Of a DNA stretch of 35,555 bases, positions 14,221-22,002 are shown piece after piece. The notes under the pieces were generated by a model. The model ran no database searches. It had not been told where the DNA came from and was given only the letters and a program-made list of their open reading frames with translations. Source of the stretch: Actinomycetes bacterium. GTDB taxonomy: Bacteria; Actinomycetota; Acidimicrobiia; Acidimicrobiales; Ilumatobacteraceae. The position numbers and the translations under genes are program-made. The stretch lies in the NCBI GenBank assembly GCA_029782355.1, contig JAKOUY010000004.1:1-35555 (forward strand). Direction: 5' to 3'. The first letter of the stretch is position 1, and every line of letters starts with the position of its first letter.

Positions 14221-15219
14221 TCAGCCGCAGACGGTCTCCAGCAGCAACCGGGTCACCGTGTACGGGTCGCAGTTGGCGTTCGGCCGGCGGTCCTCGGCAT
14301 AGCCCTTGCCGTCCCGGGCGACCTGCCACGGGATGCGGATGCTGGCGCCGCGGTGGGACACGCCGTAGCTGAACTTGTTCCACGGGGCGGTCTCGTGCGC
14401 ACCGGTCAGGCGGCTCTGGATGTCGTCGCCGTAGTTGCTGACGTGCAGCTCGACCTTCTTGCCGATGGCCTTGCATGCCGCCTCGATGGCCGCATAGTCC
14501 TCTCGCATCGCCTTGGTGGAGAAGTTGGTGTGCGCCCCGGCACCGTTCCAGTCGCCCTTCTTCGGCTTGGCGGCGAAGCTGATGACCACGTCGTAGTCCT
14601 CGGCGATGCGGTGCAGCAGCCAGCGGGCGACGTAGAGGTGGTCGCTGACGGTCAGGGCGTCGGCCGCACCGATCTGGAACTCCCACTGACCGGGCATCAC
14701 CTCGGCATTGGTGCCCTCGATCATCAGGCCGGCGTCGATGCACGCCTGGGTGTGCTCCTCGATGATCTCCCGCCCGACCACCCGCCCGGCGCCCACGCCG
14801 CAGTAGTACGGACCCTGCGGCTCGGGCACGCCACCGCCCTGAGGGAAGCCGAGTGGCGTCCCGTCGGTGCGCATCATCGTGTACTCCTGCTCGATGCCGT
14901 AGATCATCTCGTGCTTGGCGTACTTCTTGGCGGCCTTCTCGGCCAGCGACCGGGTGTTGGTCGGGTGCGGCTTCATGTTGTCGGCCAGCAGGACCTCGCA
15001 CAGGACCAGGACGTTGTGCCCACCACGGATCGGGTCCGGGCACTGGAACACGGGACGCAGGACGCAGTCGCTGTGCTCGCCGGTGGCCTGGTTGGTGGAC
15101 GAGCCGTCGAAACCCCAGATCGGAGGCTGCTTGCCGTCGGCGAGGATCTTGGTCTTCGAGCGCATCAGCGGCGTCGGCGTGGTGCCATCGATCCAGATGT
15201 ATTCGGCTTGGTACGGCAC
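14221..15219 (-). CDS. glnII: Glutamine synthetase type II (eukaryotic-type)
   Basis: A 332-residue GSII. Signatures are W-G-F-D-G-S-S-T near the N-terminus, E-Q-E-Y-T (metal ligand), N-A-E-V-M-P-G-Q-W-E-F-Q-I-G, H-T-N-F-S-T and R-G-A-S-I-R-I-P. It catalyses ATP-dependent glutamine synthesis. Type II enzymes in actinobacteria are usually induced under nitrogen limitation by GlnR. The GTG start has AAGGA 6 nt upstream. The leader contains a hairpin (15247-15265) and a GlnR-like operator (15281-15318). GSI-alpha and the GlnR-like gene follow on the same strand. Confidence 0.95.
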   Translation of the reverse strand: MPYQAEYIWIDGTTPTPLMRSKTKILADGKQPPIWGFDGSSTNQATGEHSDCVLRPVFQCPDPIRGGHNVLVLCEVLLADNMKPHPTNTRSLAEKAAKKYAKHEMIYGIEQEYTMMRTDGTPLGFPQGGGVPEPQGPYYCGVGAGRVVGREIIEEHTQACIDAGLMIEGTNAEVMPGQWEFQIGAADALTVSDHLYVARWLLHRIAEDYDVVISFAAKPKKGDWNGAGAHTNFSTKAMREDYAAIEAACKAIGKKVELHVSNYGDDIQSRLTGAHETAPWNKFSYGVSHRGASIRIPWQVARDGKGYAEDRRPNANCDPYTVTRLLLETVCG

Positions 15220-15246
15220 AGGTCGTCCTTCGTCTCGGGAATGTGA

Positions 15247-15265
15247 CCCCGGCATGGTGCCGGGG
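15247..15265 (-). ncRNA. 8-bp GC-rich leader hairpin upstream of glnII
   Basis: The arms 15247-15254 and 15258-15265 pair perfectly (8 bp, all but one G-C) around a 3-nt loop. The hairpin sits between the GlnR-like operator and the glnII GTG (28-46 nt before it). It could form the very 5' end of the glnII transcript (mRNA stabiliser or attenuator). Whether it acts at the RNA level is inferred from position. Confidence 0.4.
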
Positions 15266-15280
15266 CGCGATATCGACGCC

Positions 15281-15318
15281 GTTTCACGATTGTGAACGCT
15301 GTGTGAACGGCCAGTGGG
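15281..15318 (-). promoter_or_regulatory. GlnR-type operator with four phased half-sites
   Basis: On the minus strand four pentamers ending in AC are spaced exactly 6 nt apart: CCCAC (15318-15314), TTCAC (15307-15303), TTCAC (15296-15292) and GAAAC (15285-15281). The 11-bp phasing matches the GlnR box gTnAC-n6-GaAAC, repeated twice. The last pair, TTCAC-n6-GAAAC, is the best match. It lies 62-99 nt upstream of glnII and ends 34 nt before the divergent exported-protein gene at 15352. Confidence 0.65.
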
Positions 15319-15351
15319 AACCGGACAGGCCGGATCCGACGTCGAAGCGCC

Positions 15352-16188
15352 ATGAACCGCCGAACCCTGCTGCTCTCGACCGCGGCCGCCCTCATCCTTC
15401 CGGGGACCATCCCAGGCGCCGCCCGGGCCACCGCACCGGTCGACCCGACGGTGCCCCTCCCGATCGATCCGGCCACAGTCGTTCTGCGGCTGTCCTCCAG
15501 CGGCGGATTCGTGCCACGCAACACCGACATCTCCAGCCCGCCGCAGCTCGTCATCACCGCGGCCGGCGAGGTGTACACGCCCGTCCTGACCGACGCCTTC
15601 CCCGGACCGCTGGTGACGCCGATCGATCACCGCACGCTGACACCGGCAGGCGTCCAGCGAGTCCTGCTCGCCGCCCAGCGGGCCGGGCTGTTGGCCGACC
15701 CACCGCCGTCGTACGACGCCGAGACCACCGTCGCCGACGCGCCGACCTCCGTGCTCACCCTGACCACCGCCGCCGGGACGGTGACCCACCAGGCCTATGC
15801 CCTCGGGATGAGCGCCGACGGCGCCGATCACGAGCCCACCGCAGCCCGCCGGGCGTTGGCCGACTTCGTGCGTGCCGTGACCGATCTCGCCACCCTGGCC
15901 GGGGACGAGCTCTCCGGGCCGACCGGCTTCGCGGCCACCGAGTACCGCCTCGCGGCCGAGACGGTCAACATCGCCGACTATGCCGGCAACGACCCGGCAC
16001 CCACGGTCGTGCCGTGGCCGGCGTCGGCGGGCATCGACCTGGCCACGGCCAGCACGTGCGTTCGCCTCGCCGCCGAGCGGGTCGGGGACGTGCTGGCGGG
16101 CGCCACCCAGATGACCTTCTTCGCTGACCACGGATCGGTCTACCGGCTGGCAGTTCGCGGCGTCCTGCCGGGCGACCCGAGCTGCTGA
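15352..16188 (+). CDS. exported protein of unknown function
   Basis: A 278-residue protein starting M-N-R-R-T-L-L-L-S-T, a signal peptide with a twin-arginine flavour, a hydrophobic segment and a probable A-x-A cleavage site near residue 27. The mature part has a conserved-looking N-terminal motif (V-V-L-R-L-S-S-S-G-G-F-V-P) and mixed alpha/beta patterns. Two cysteines near the end (S-T-C-V and the C-terminal S-C) could form a disulfide. No family is recognised. It is divergent from glnII and shares the upstream region that holds the GlnR-like operator, so nitrogen-responsive expression is possible. Confidence 0.7.
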   Translation: MNRRTLLLSTAAALILPGTIPGAARATAPVDPTVPLPIDPATVVLRLSSSGGFVPRNTDISSPPQLVITAAGEVYTPVLTDAFPGPLVTPIDHRTLTPAGVQRVLLAAQRAGLLADPPPSYDAETTVADAPTSVLTLTTAAGTVTHQAYALGMSADGADHEPTAARRALADFVRAVTDLATLAGDELSGPTGFAATEYRLAAETVNIADYAGNDPAPTVVPWPASAGIDLATASTCVRLAAERVGDVLAGATQMTFFADHGSVYRLAVRGVLPGDPSC

Positions 16189-16191
16189 ACG

Positions 16192-16210
16192 CCGGCCGCC
16201 AGACGGCCGG
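16192..16210. terminator. short bidirectional terminator-like hairpin
   Basis: CCGGCCG (16192-16198) and CGGCCGG (16204-16210) form a 7-bp stem with a 5-nt loop. It lies exactly in the 25-nt gap between two convergent genes. No T-tract is present. Confidence 0.5.
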
Positions 16211-16213
16211 TCG

Positions 16214-17716
16214 CTAGGACTGCATCTCGGTCGGCAGGCTGCCGTCCGGAACCGAGATGTCGGGAGGATCGGTGGCGTCGGTGGGCACCTCGCTGGTCGG
16301 CGTCTCCCCGGGGTTGAGGGTCTTCAGCCGCTTGTCCAGCGTGCCGGAGATCAGGCTCTGCTTGATGTCCTGGATGATCTGGTGGCCGAGCTGCCAGTCC
16401 GGCCTACTCTGGATGAACAGCGGTGGCACGAGCCCGACACCCGCCAGGCTCTGGGCGTGCTTCTGCAGGGCAGTGGCCAGTGACTTGGCCGCATCGACGG
16501 ACAGCGAGGTCTTGACGTCGTCCTTGACGGCATCGACCAGCGAGCCGAAGTTGCGCAGCACGTCGCTGAAGCTGACCTGCTGGGCCAGGGCTTGAAGGAG
16601 CTGGCGCTGGCGGGCCATGCGGTAGAAGTCGCTGTCAGCCTTGCGCGATCGGGCGAAGGAGAACGCCGCCGTACCGTCCAGCAGCACCCGACCCGGTCCC
16701 AGAGCATGATGGCTGACCTGGAAGTTGGTGCACGGGAACTGTCCGCCCGCAGTGGGGATGGCCTTGGGGATGTCGACCACGACGCCACCGAGCGAGTCGA
16801 TGATCTTGATGAACGCACAGGAGTTGACCATGACGTAATCGTCGATGGTCACATCGAAGGAGTACGACAGCCCCTCCATCAAAGCGTGCAGGCCGGGGAG
16901 CCGATCACTCTTGGTGTAGGCCTTCTTGATCGCCGCATGGGTCAGCACGTAGCTGTTGATCGCGTTGGTCAGGCTGCCGTTCGTGTCGGTGTAGCCCTTC
17001 GGGAACTGCTTGCCCATGGCCGAGTCCGGCGGGAAGCGCAGGTGCATCAGGCCACGCGGGATTGACATCAGCGCCGCCCGGCCGGACTTCTTGTCGATGA
17101 ACGCCAGCATCATCGAGTCGGTGCGGAAGCCGGGCCGGTTGATCCCGGCATCGCTGCCGACCAGCATGATCGTGCGCACCTGGTCGGAGAGGTTGTCGTT
17201 CTTCGACACCACCTTGGTCTGGCCCTTGCCCTGGTTGAAGACCTCGGTCACCACCGTGCTGGCCTGGTCGAGGCGGACCACCCCGAGCACGGTGGGGATG
17301 GCCAGCACGGCCACCGACAGCAACCCGCGGGACAGGAACCCCAACCGGGCGCGGTAGGCCACGGTGGGCACGGTCATGATCGTGGCGACGGCGCGGGCTG
17401 CCAGCATGGCCACGCCGACGAACATGAAGAACTTCAGCGCCCAGCCGGTGTCGGCGAGGGCGGCGAGGTGGTGACGGCGGCTGACGATCAGGCCGACGGC
17501 CAGCACCGGGAGGACCACCCCGGCGACCAGCAGGCCGGCGGCAAGGATGGGCGAGCGGCGCCACAGTCGGGCGCCGGGGAACAGCATGACGCCGAGGACC
17601 CGACCCCAGTTGTCGTGGGCCTGGCGGCGCGACGCATCGAGCTTGGCCTGCTGCTCGGCGCTGCGCGGTGCCCGCCGCTGGAGTGGTGCTCGGTCGTCGA
17701 TCACCTCGGTCGCCAC
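16214..17716 (-). CDS. LytR-CpsA-Psr (LCP) family cell-wall polymer ligase
   Basis: A 500-residue membrane protein. A cytoplasmic Arg-rich N-terminus is followed by three or four hydrophobic segments (about 55-155), more than the single helix usual in the family. The extracytoplasmic LCP domain follows (about 180-400) with L-V-G-S-D-A-G-x-x-R-P-G-F-R-T-D-S-M-M, S-I-P-R-G-L, and F-A-R-S-R-K-A-D-S-D-F-x-R-M-A-R-Q-R. The Arg and Asp residues that bind polyprenyl pyrophosphate are present. LCP enzymes attach glycopolymers to peptidoglycan. The tail is Pro/Thr/Asp-rich. The GTG start has TAGGAT 9 nt upstream and is divergent from nadE. Confidence 0.92.
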   Translation of the reverse strand: MATEVIDDRAPLQRRAPRSAEQQAKLDASRRQAHDNWGRVLGVMLFPGARLWRRSPILAAGLLVAGVVLPVLAVGLIVSRRHHLAALADTGWALKFFMFVGVAMLAARAVATIMTVPTVAYRARLGFLSRGLLSVAVLAIPTVLGVVRLDQASTVVTEVFNQGKGQTKVVSKNDNLSDQVRTIMLVGSDAGINRPGFRTDSMMLAFIDKKSGRAALMSIPRGLMHLRFPPDSAMGKQFPKGYTDTNGSLTNAINSYVLTHAAIKKAYTKSDRLPGLHALMEGLSYSFDVTIDDYVMVNSCAFIKIIDSLGGVVVDIPKAIPTAGGQFPCTNFQVSHHALGPGRVLLDGTAAFSFARSRKADSDFYRMARQRQLLQALAQQVSFSDVLRNFGSLVDAVKDDVKTSLSVDAAKSLATALQKHAQSLAGVGLVPPLFIQSRPDWQLGHQIIQDIKQSLISGTLDKRLKTLNPGETPTSEVPTDATDPPDISVPDGSLPTEMQS

Positions 17717-17725
17717 AAGCGCCTC

Positions 17726-17744
17726 ATCCTACTGTGGATAGCCT
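17726..17744. promoter_or_regulatory. divergent LCP / nadE promoter elements
   Basis: TAGGAT on the minus strand (17731-17726) is 9 nt from the LCP GTG (17716). TAGCCT on the plus strand (17739-17744) is 6 nt from the nadE GTG (17751). Only 34 nt separate the two start codons, leaving no room for ribosome-binding leaders. Confidence 0.5.
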
Positions 17745-17750
17745 CGCGAT

Positions 17751-19469
17751 GTGCCGCGACTGCGCCTGGCCCTCGCCCAACTCGACCCCACGGTCGGCGA
17801 TCTCGCCGGCAACGTCGCCCGCCTGATCGATGCCTACGACCGGGCCGAGGAGGCCGGCTGTGACCTGGTGGCCTTTCCCGAGCTGTCGATCACCGGGTAC
17901 CCGCCCGAAGATCTCGTGCTGAAGCCGCGCTTCGTGGCCGACAACGTGGCGGCGATGCAGCAGGTCGCCGCCCACACCCGGCGCTGCGCAGCCGTCGTCG
18001 GCTACGTGGCGTCCGACCGGGATCTGTACAACGCCGCGGCGGTGTGCGCCGGCGGGCAGGTCCTCGGCACGTACCGCAAGCGGCTGCTGCCGAACTACGG
18101 CGTGTTCGACGAGGCCCGCTACTTCACACCGGGCGCCGGGAGCGATCCGCTGGAGCTGTACGTCATCGGCGGCGTGAAGGTCGGCATCAGCATCTGCGAG
18201 GACGTCTGGAGCCCCACCGGACCGCTGGCCGAGCAAGCCGCAGGTGGCGCCGAGGTCAACATCAACATCAACGGCTCGCCGTTCCACCACGGCAAGTTGG
18301 CCACCCGGGAGCGGATGCTGGCCACGCGGGCCGCCGACGCCCACTGCGCCCTGGTGTACGTCAACCAGGTCGGCGGCCAGGACGAGCTGGTCTTCGACGG
18401 CGGCTCGATGGTCTTCGATGCCGAGGGCGAGCTGGTCGCCCGGGCCGCCCAGTTCGTCGAGGAGCTGCTGATCGTCGACCTGGAGATCGAGCCGGTGTAC
18501 CGCACCCGCCTGCTGGATCCGCGCGGCCGGCGGACCGACCACGAGATCGTCACCGTCGAGGTGTCCGACCGTTCGGTCAGCGCCGAGGAACCCCGCCGCC
18601 CGGCACGTCTGGCCGAGCCGCTGTCCGCCGATGCCGAGATCTACCAGGCCATCGTCCTGGCGACCCGGGACTACTGCGCCAAGAACGGCTTCGCCGATGT
18701 GGTCATCGGGCTGTCCGGAGGGGTCGACTCCACGCTGGTGGCCTGCGTCGCGGTCGATGCGCTGGGCGCCGAGCACGTCCACGGGGTGTCGATGCCCTCG
18801 CGCTACTCGAGCGATGGCAGCAAGGACGACGCCCGCGAGCTGGCCGAAGCCCTCGGCATCGAGTACCGGACGATCGCCATCGAACCGGCCTTCGCCGCCT
18901 TCCTGGAGATGACCGCGCCATCGTTCGACGGGCGCCCGGCCGACCTCACCGAGGAGAACCTGCAGAGCCGGATCCGCGGCACGACGCTGATGGCCCTGTC
19001 CAACAAGTTCGGCTGGATGGTGCTCACCACCGGCAACAAGAGCGAGGTGGCCGTCGGCTACTACACGCTGTACGGCGACTCGGTCGGCGGCTACGCCGTC
19101 ATCAAGGACGTCTTCAAGACCAAGGTCTACGACCTCTGCCGGTACGTGAACGCCACCGCCGGACGTGAGCTGATCAGCGAGGCGGTGATCACCAAGCCAC
19201 CCTCCGCCGAGCTCCGGCCGGACCAGCGCGACGACCAGAGCCTGCCCCCCTACGAGGTGCTCGACCCGATCCTGGCGCTGTACGTCGAGGACGACCGGAC
19301 GACCGCCGAGATCATCGCCCTGGGACACGACGAGGCCACCGTCAAGCGGGTCACCCGGCTGGTCGACGTCATGGAGTACAAGCGCCGGCAGAGTCCCCTC
19401 GGTGTGCGTCTGACCCCGAAGGCGTTCGGTCGCGACCGCCGCCTGCCGATCACCAACGGCTATCGCTGA
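17751..19469 (+). CDS. nadE: Glutamine-dependent NAD(+) synthetase
   Basis: A 572-residue two-domain enzyme. The N-terminal nitrilase-type glutaminase (about 1-270) has its catalytic Glu in F-P-E-L-S (about 44), Lys in Y-R-K-R-L-L-P-N-Y and Cys in I-S-I-C-E-D-V-W. The C-terminal ATP-PPase synthetase has S-G-G-V-D-S (322-327) and L-T-T-G-N-K-S-E. It amidates nicotinate adenine dinucleotide to NAD+ using glutamine, the last step of NAD synthesis. The neighbouring glutamine synthetases supply the amide donor, though no operon is implied. GTG 17751 is the family start and has TAGCCT 6 nt upstream. The 3' end overlaps the convergent transporter by 10 bp. Confidence 0.97.
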   Translation: MPRLRLALAQLDPTVGDLAGNVARLIDAYDRAEEAGCDLVAFPELSITGYPPEDLVLKPRFVADNVAAMQQVAAHTRRCAAVVGYVASDRDLYNAAAVCAGGQVLGTYRKRLLPNYGVFDEARYFTPGAGSDPLELYVIGGVKVGISICEDVWSPTGPLAEQAAGGAEVNININGSPFHHGKLATRERMLATRAADAHCALVYVNQVGGQDELVFDGGSMVFDAEGELVARAAQFVEELLIVDLEIEPVYRTRLLDPRGRRTDHEIVTVEVSDRSVSAEEPRRPARLAEPLSADAEIYQAIVLATRDYCAKNGFADVVIGLSGGVDSTLVACVAVDALGAEHVHGVSMPSRYSSDGSKDDARELAEALGIEYRTIAIEPAFAAFLEMTAPSFDGRPADLTEENLQSRIRGTTLMALSNKFGWMVLTTGNKSEVAVGYYTLYGDSVGGYAVIKDVFKTKVYDLCRYVNATAGRELISEAVITKPPSAELRPDQRDDQSLPPYEVLDPILALYVEDDRTTAEIIALGHDEATVKRVTRLVDVMEYKRRQSPLGVRLTPKAFGRDRRLPITNGYR

Positions 19470-20674
19470 GCTGCCGTCCCGGCGGGCATCGTCCCCCGCT
19501 GGTGGATCCACCGGGCACGGGTCACGAAGCAGATCGCGGCCACCGAGGCCAGCACGGCCGTGATCGACGCCGGGGCGACGATGCCGTGACGCTGGTAGAG
19601 GCGGGTGGCCGGCACCGACACCAACCCGCGACCGACCGTGGTCGAGGCCACCATCCAGGCCAGGCCGCGCGCCGGCGAGCCGGGGACCAACGTCGAACCG
19701 ATGGCGATCGAGCTGACGATGGCGAACTCGAACATGCCGATGGCCAGCACGACGCCGACCAGGCCGACGGCCAGGTGATCGTGGCCGATGGCCAGCAGCA
19801 CCGCTCCGGGCGCCATCAGCGCGGTCCCGGCGGCGGCGCTGCGCTCCTTGCCCCAGTGGTCGGTGCGGTGCGCTGACGTCAACGAGGCGCACAGCTCGAA
19901 CCCACCCAACCCGAAGGTCACCGCGGCGAGTCCGCTGGAGGTGAACCCGTGGGCGTCTTCCAGCCAGCTCCCGAAGGTGACGAACAGCGACTGGGCGGCT
20001 GCGGCCATGACCAGCATGCCGAGCACCATCAGCCGGCCGGATCCGTCGAGCGAACCACGCCCGTCAGCGACCACCGAGCGAAGGTGCGCCGGCTCGCCGC
20101 GGCCCAGCCGGGCGCGCAGGACCGCCGACAAGCCGAGCGCCGCCGCGGCGACGACCACGAAGGCGGCGCGGAAGTTGGCCACGGCGGTGACCAGTCCCAG
20201 TGCGCTGACCCCGAGCAGCAGACCCAGCGCCCACGAGGTCTCGGTCAGTCCGACGATCCTGCTGCGCCGCTCGTAGGCCACCCGATCGGCGATCCAGGTG
20301 CCCAGGCCGATGTCGTAGACGCTCTTCGACCACGCCAGGAGGAACAGCGAGGCGGCGAACCAGGCCGGACTCGTGGACGCCGCGGCGAGCACCGCACCGC
20401 CGGCCACGCCAGCCAAGCCGGCCCACATGGCCCGGGTGGAGCCGACCCGGTCGACGACACGACCGGTGATCGGGCCCGCCAGCCCGGACAACTCGGCCAC
20501 GGCCATGGCCACGCCCAGCTGGCCGAGCGTGACGTGCATGCCCCGGGCGATGACCCCGAGGAACGGTCCGCTGAACCGGTAGGCCCCGTTGGCCACCAAC
20601 CGTCCGACCGTGACGGCGGTGACGTTGGCCCGGACCTCGGGGGCGAAGGAAGGATCCAACCGTCGCCCCAGCAC
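19460..20674 (-). CDS. MFS transporter
   Basis: A protein of about 404 residues with twelve predicted hydrophobic segments. The loop motif G-R-V-V-D-R-V-G-S-T-R after helix 2 is the MFS motif A region (G-x-x-x-D-R-x-G-R-R). The second half repeats the six-helix pattern around an Asp/His-containing loop (S-A-H-R-T-D-H-W-G-K). Substrate is unknown; drug or metabolite export is typical. An upstream frame stays open, but the GTG at 20674 has TAACGT exactly 7 nt upstream, so it is preferred. It is divergent from lysC and convergent with nadE. Confidence 0.85.
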   Translation of the reverse strand: MLGRRLDPSFAPEVRANVTAVTVGRLVANGAYRFSGPFLGVIARGMHVTLGQLGVAMAVAELSGLAGPITGRVVDRVGSTRAMWAGLAGVAGGAVLAAASTSPAWFAASLFLLAWSKSVYDIGLGTWIADRVAYERRSRIVGLTETSWALGLLLGVSALGLVTAVANFRAAFVVVAAAALGLSAVLRARLGRGEPAHLRSVVADGRGSLDGSGRLMVLGMLVMAAAAQSLFVTFGSWLEDAHGFTSSGLAAVTFGLGGFELCASLTSAHRTDHWGKERSAAAGTALMAPGAVLLAIGHDHLAVGLVGVVLAIGMFEFAIVSSIAIGSTLVPGSPARGLAWMVASTTVGRGLVSVPATRLYQRHGIVAPASITAVLASVAAICFVTRARWIHQRGTMPAGTAAQR

Positions 20675-20681
20675 CGCAGGA

Positions 20682-20737
20682 ACGTTACGACCAATTGGCA
20701 CCGCCAGCGTGTGCCGTGCGGGCACCACGCGTATCCT
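20682..20737. promoter_or_regulatory. divergent MFS / lysC promoter elements
   Basis: TAACGT on the minus strand (20687-20682) is 7 nt from the transporter GTG. TATCCT on the plus strand (20732-20737) is 9 nt from the lysC GTG. No ribosome-binding site is seen for either gene. Confidence 0.5.
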
Positions 20738-20746
20738 TCCGGACCC

Positions 20747-21997
20747 GTGGCTCTCATCGTCCAGAAGTTCGGCGGGACCTCGGTCGCCGACCCCGACCGG
20801 ATCCGCGCCGTCGCCGAGCACGTGGCCTTCACCAAGGGTCATGGACACGACGTGGTCGTCGTCGTCAGCGCGATGGGCAAGGCCACCGACAACCTCATCG
20901 CCCTCGCCGACAGCGTGACCTCCACGCAGACCGGCCGGGAGATGGACATGCTGCTGACCACCGGCGAGCGGGTCTCGGCCGCGCTCACCACCATGGCCCT
21001 CCACGCCCTCGGCGTCGACGCCGTCAGCTTCACGGGCAGCCAGGTGGGGATCATCACCGACACCGCCCACCGCAAGGCCAAGATCCTCGAGGTTCGCGGC
21101 GACCGGGTCCGCCAGGCACTGGCCGCCGGCAAGGTTGCCGTGGTCGCCGGGTTCCAGGGCGTCAGCACCGACAAGGAGATCACCACCCTCGGGCGCGGTG
21201 CCAGCGACCTCACCGCCTCGGCGCTGGCCAAGGCCCTCGGAGCCGATGCCTGCGAGATCTACACCGACGTCACCGGCGTGTTCACGGCCGATCCACGCAT
21301 CGTCCCGCAAGCCCGCAAGCTGGCGCGCATCGGCTTCGACGCCATGCTGGAGATGGCCGGTGCCGGCAGCAAGGTGCTGGCCCTGCGCAGCGTCGAGTTC
21401 GCCCGCAACCACAACGTTCCCCTGCACGTCCGCTCCAGCTTCACCTGGGAGACCGGCACGTGGGTCACCGACGAGGAGTCAACGATGGAAGAGCCGATCA
21501 TCTCCGGGGTGGTCACCGACGTCAGCGAGGCCAAGGTCACGATCGTGGCCGTCCCCGACCGGCCAGGGATCTCGGCGACGCTGTTCGAGCCACTCGCCGC
21601 GGCCAACGTCAACGTCGACATGATCGTCCAGAACACCTCCCATGACGGCACGACCGACATCAGCTTCACCATGCCGAAGGCGGACATGGCCAACGCCGAG
21701 TCGATCGTCCGCCAGGTGGCCGGTGAGGTGGGGGCCACCGGTGTCGAGAAGGACGGCTCGATCTGCAAGCTCAGCCTGGTGGGTGCCGGGATGAAGTCGA
21801 GTCCGGGCATCGCTGCCCGGATGTTCCGGGTGCTCGCCGATCTCGGCGTCAACATCGAGATGATCTCCACCTCGACGATCCGGATCAGCGTGGTGATCGC
21901 CGCCACCGACATGGAGCGGGCCGCCCGCGCCCTGCACACCGAGTTCGGATTGGACAGCGGTGCGGCGTACACCGCCCCGCTCCCCGAGCGCAAGTAG
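20747..21997 (+). CDS. lysC: Aspartate kinase
   Basis: A 416-residue aspartokinase that phosphorylates L-aspartate, the first step toward lysine, diaminopimelate, threonine and methionine. The N-terminal K-F-G-G-T-S-V (5-11) and the L-L-T-T-G-E-R-V-S region mark the kinase domain. G-R-G-A-S-D-L-T-A and D-V-T-G-V-F-T-A-D-P-R follow. Two ACT domains fill the last 150 residues (V-P-D-R-P-G-I-S-A and S-P-G-I-A-A-R-M-F), the usual site of lysine/threonine feedback. In many actinobacteria an internal start gives a separate ACT beta-subunit; an in-frame ATG at 21484 could serve that role. asd lies four genes downstream rather than adjacent. Confidence 0.97.
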   Translation: MALIVQKFGGTSVADPDRIRAVAEHVAFTKGHGHDVVVVVSAMGKATDNLIALADSVTSTQTGREMDMLLTTGERVSAALTTMALHALGVDAVSFTGSQVGIITDTAHRKAKILEVRGDRVRQALAAGKVAVVAGFQGVSTDKEITTLGRGASDLTASALAKALGADACEIYTDVTGVFTADPRIVPQARKLARIGFDAMLEMAGAGSKVLALRSVEFARNHNVPLHVRSSFTWETGTWVTDEESTMEEPIISGVVTDVSEAKVTIVAVPDRPGISATLFEPLAAANVNVDMIVQNTSHDGTTDISFTMPKADMANAESIVRQVAGEVGATGVEKDGSICKLSLVGAGMKSSPGIAARMFRVLADLGVNIEMISTSTIRISVVIAATDMERAARALHTEFGLDSGAAYTAPLPERK

Positions 21998-22002
21998 CCA
22001 CT

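Noticed and set aside
14179-15246. Long plus-strand open frame across glnII
   Set aside because: It is the antisense shadow of a strongly recognised GSII gene. High GC leaves long antisense frames open, and the product has no family pattern.
19460-19469. Overlap of nadE and MFS 3' ends as a sign of frameshift
   Set aside because: Both genes end with full-length family C-termini. Short convergent overlaps are common in this window.
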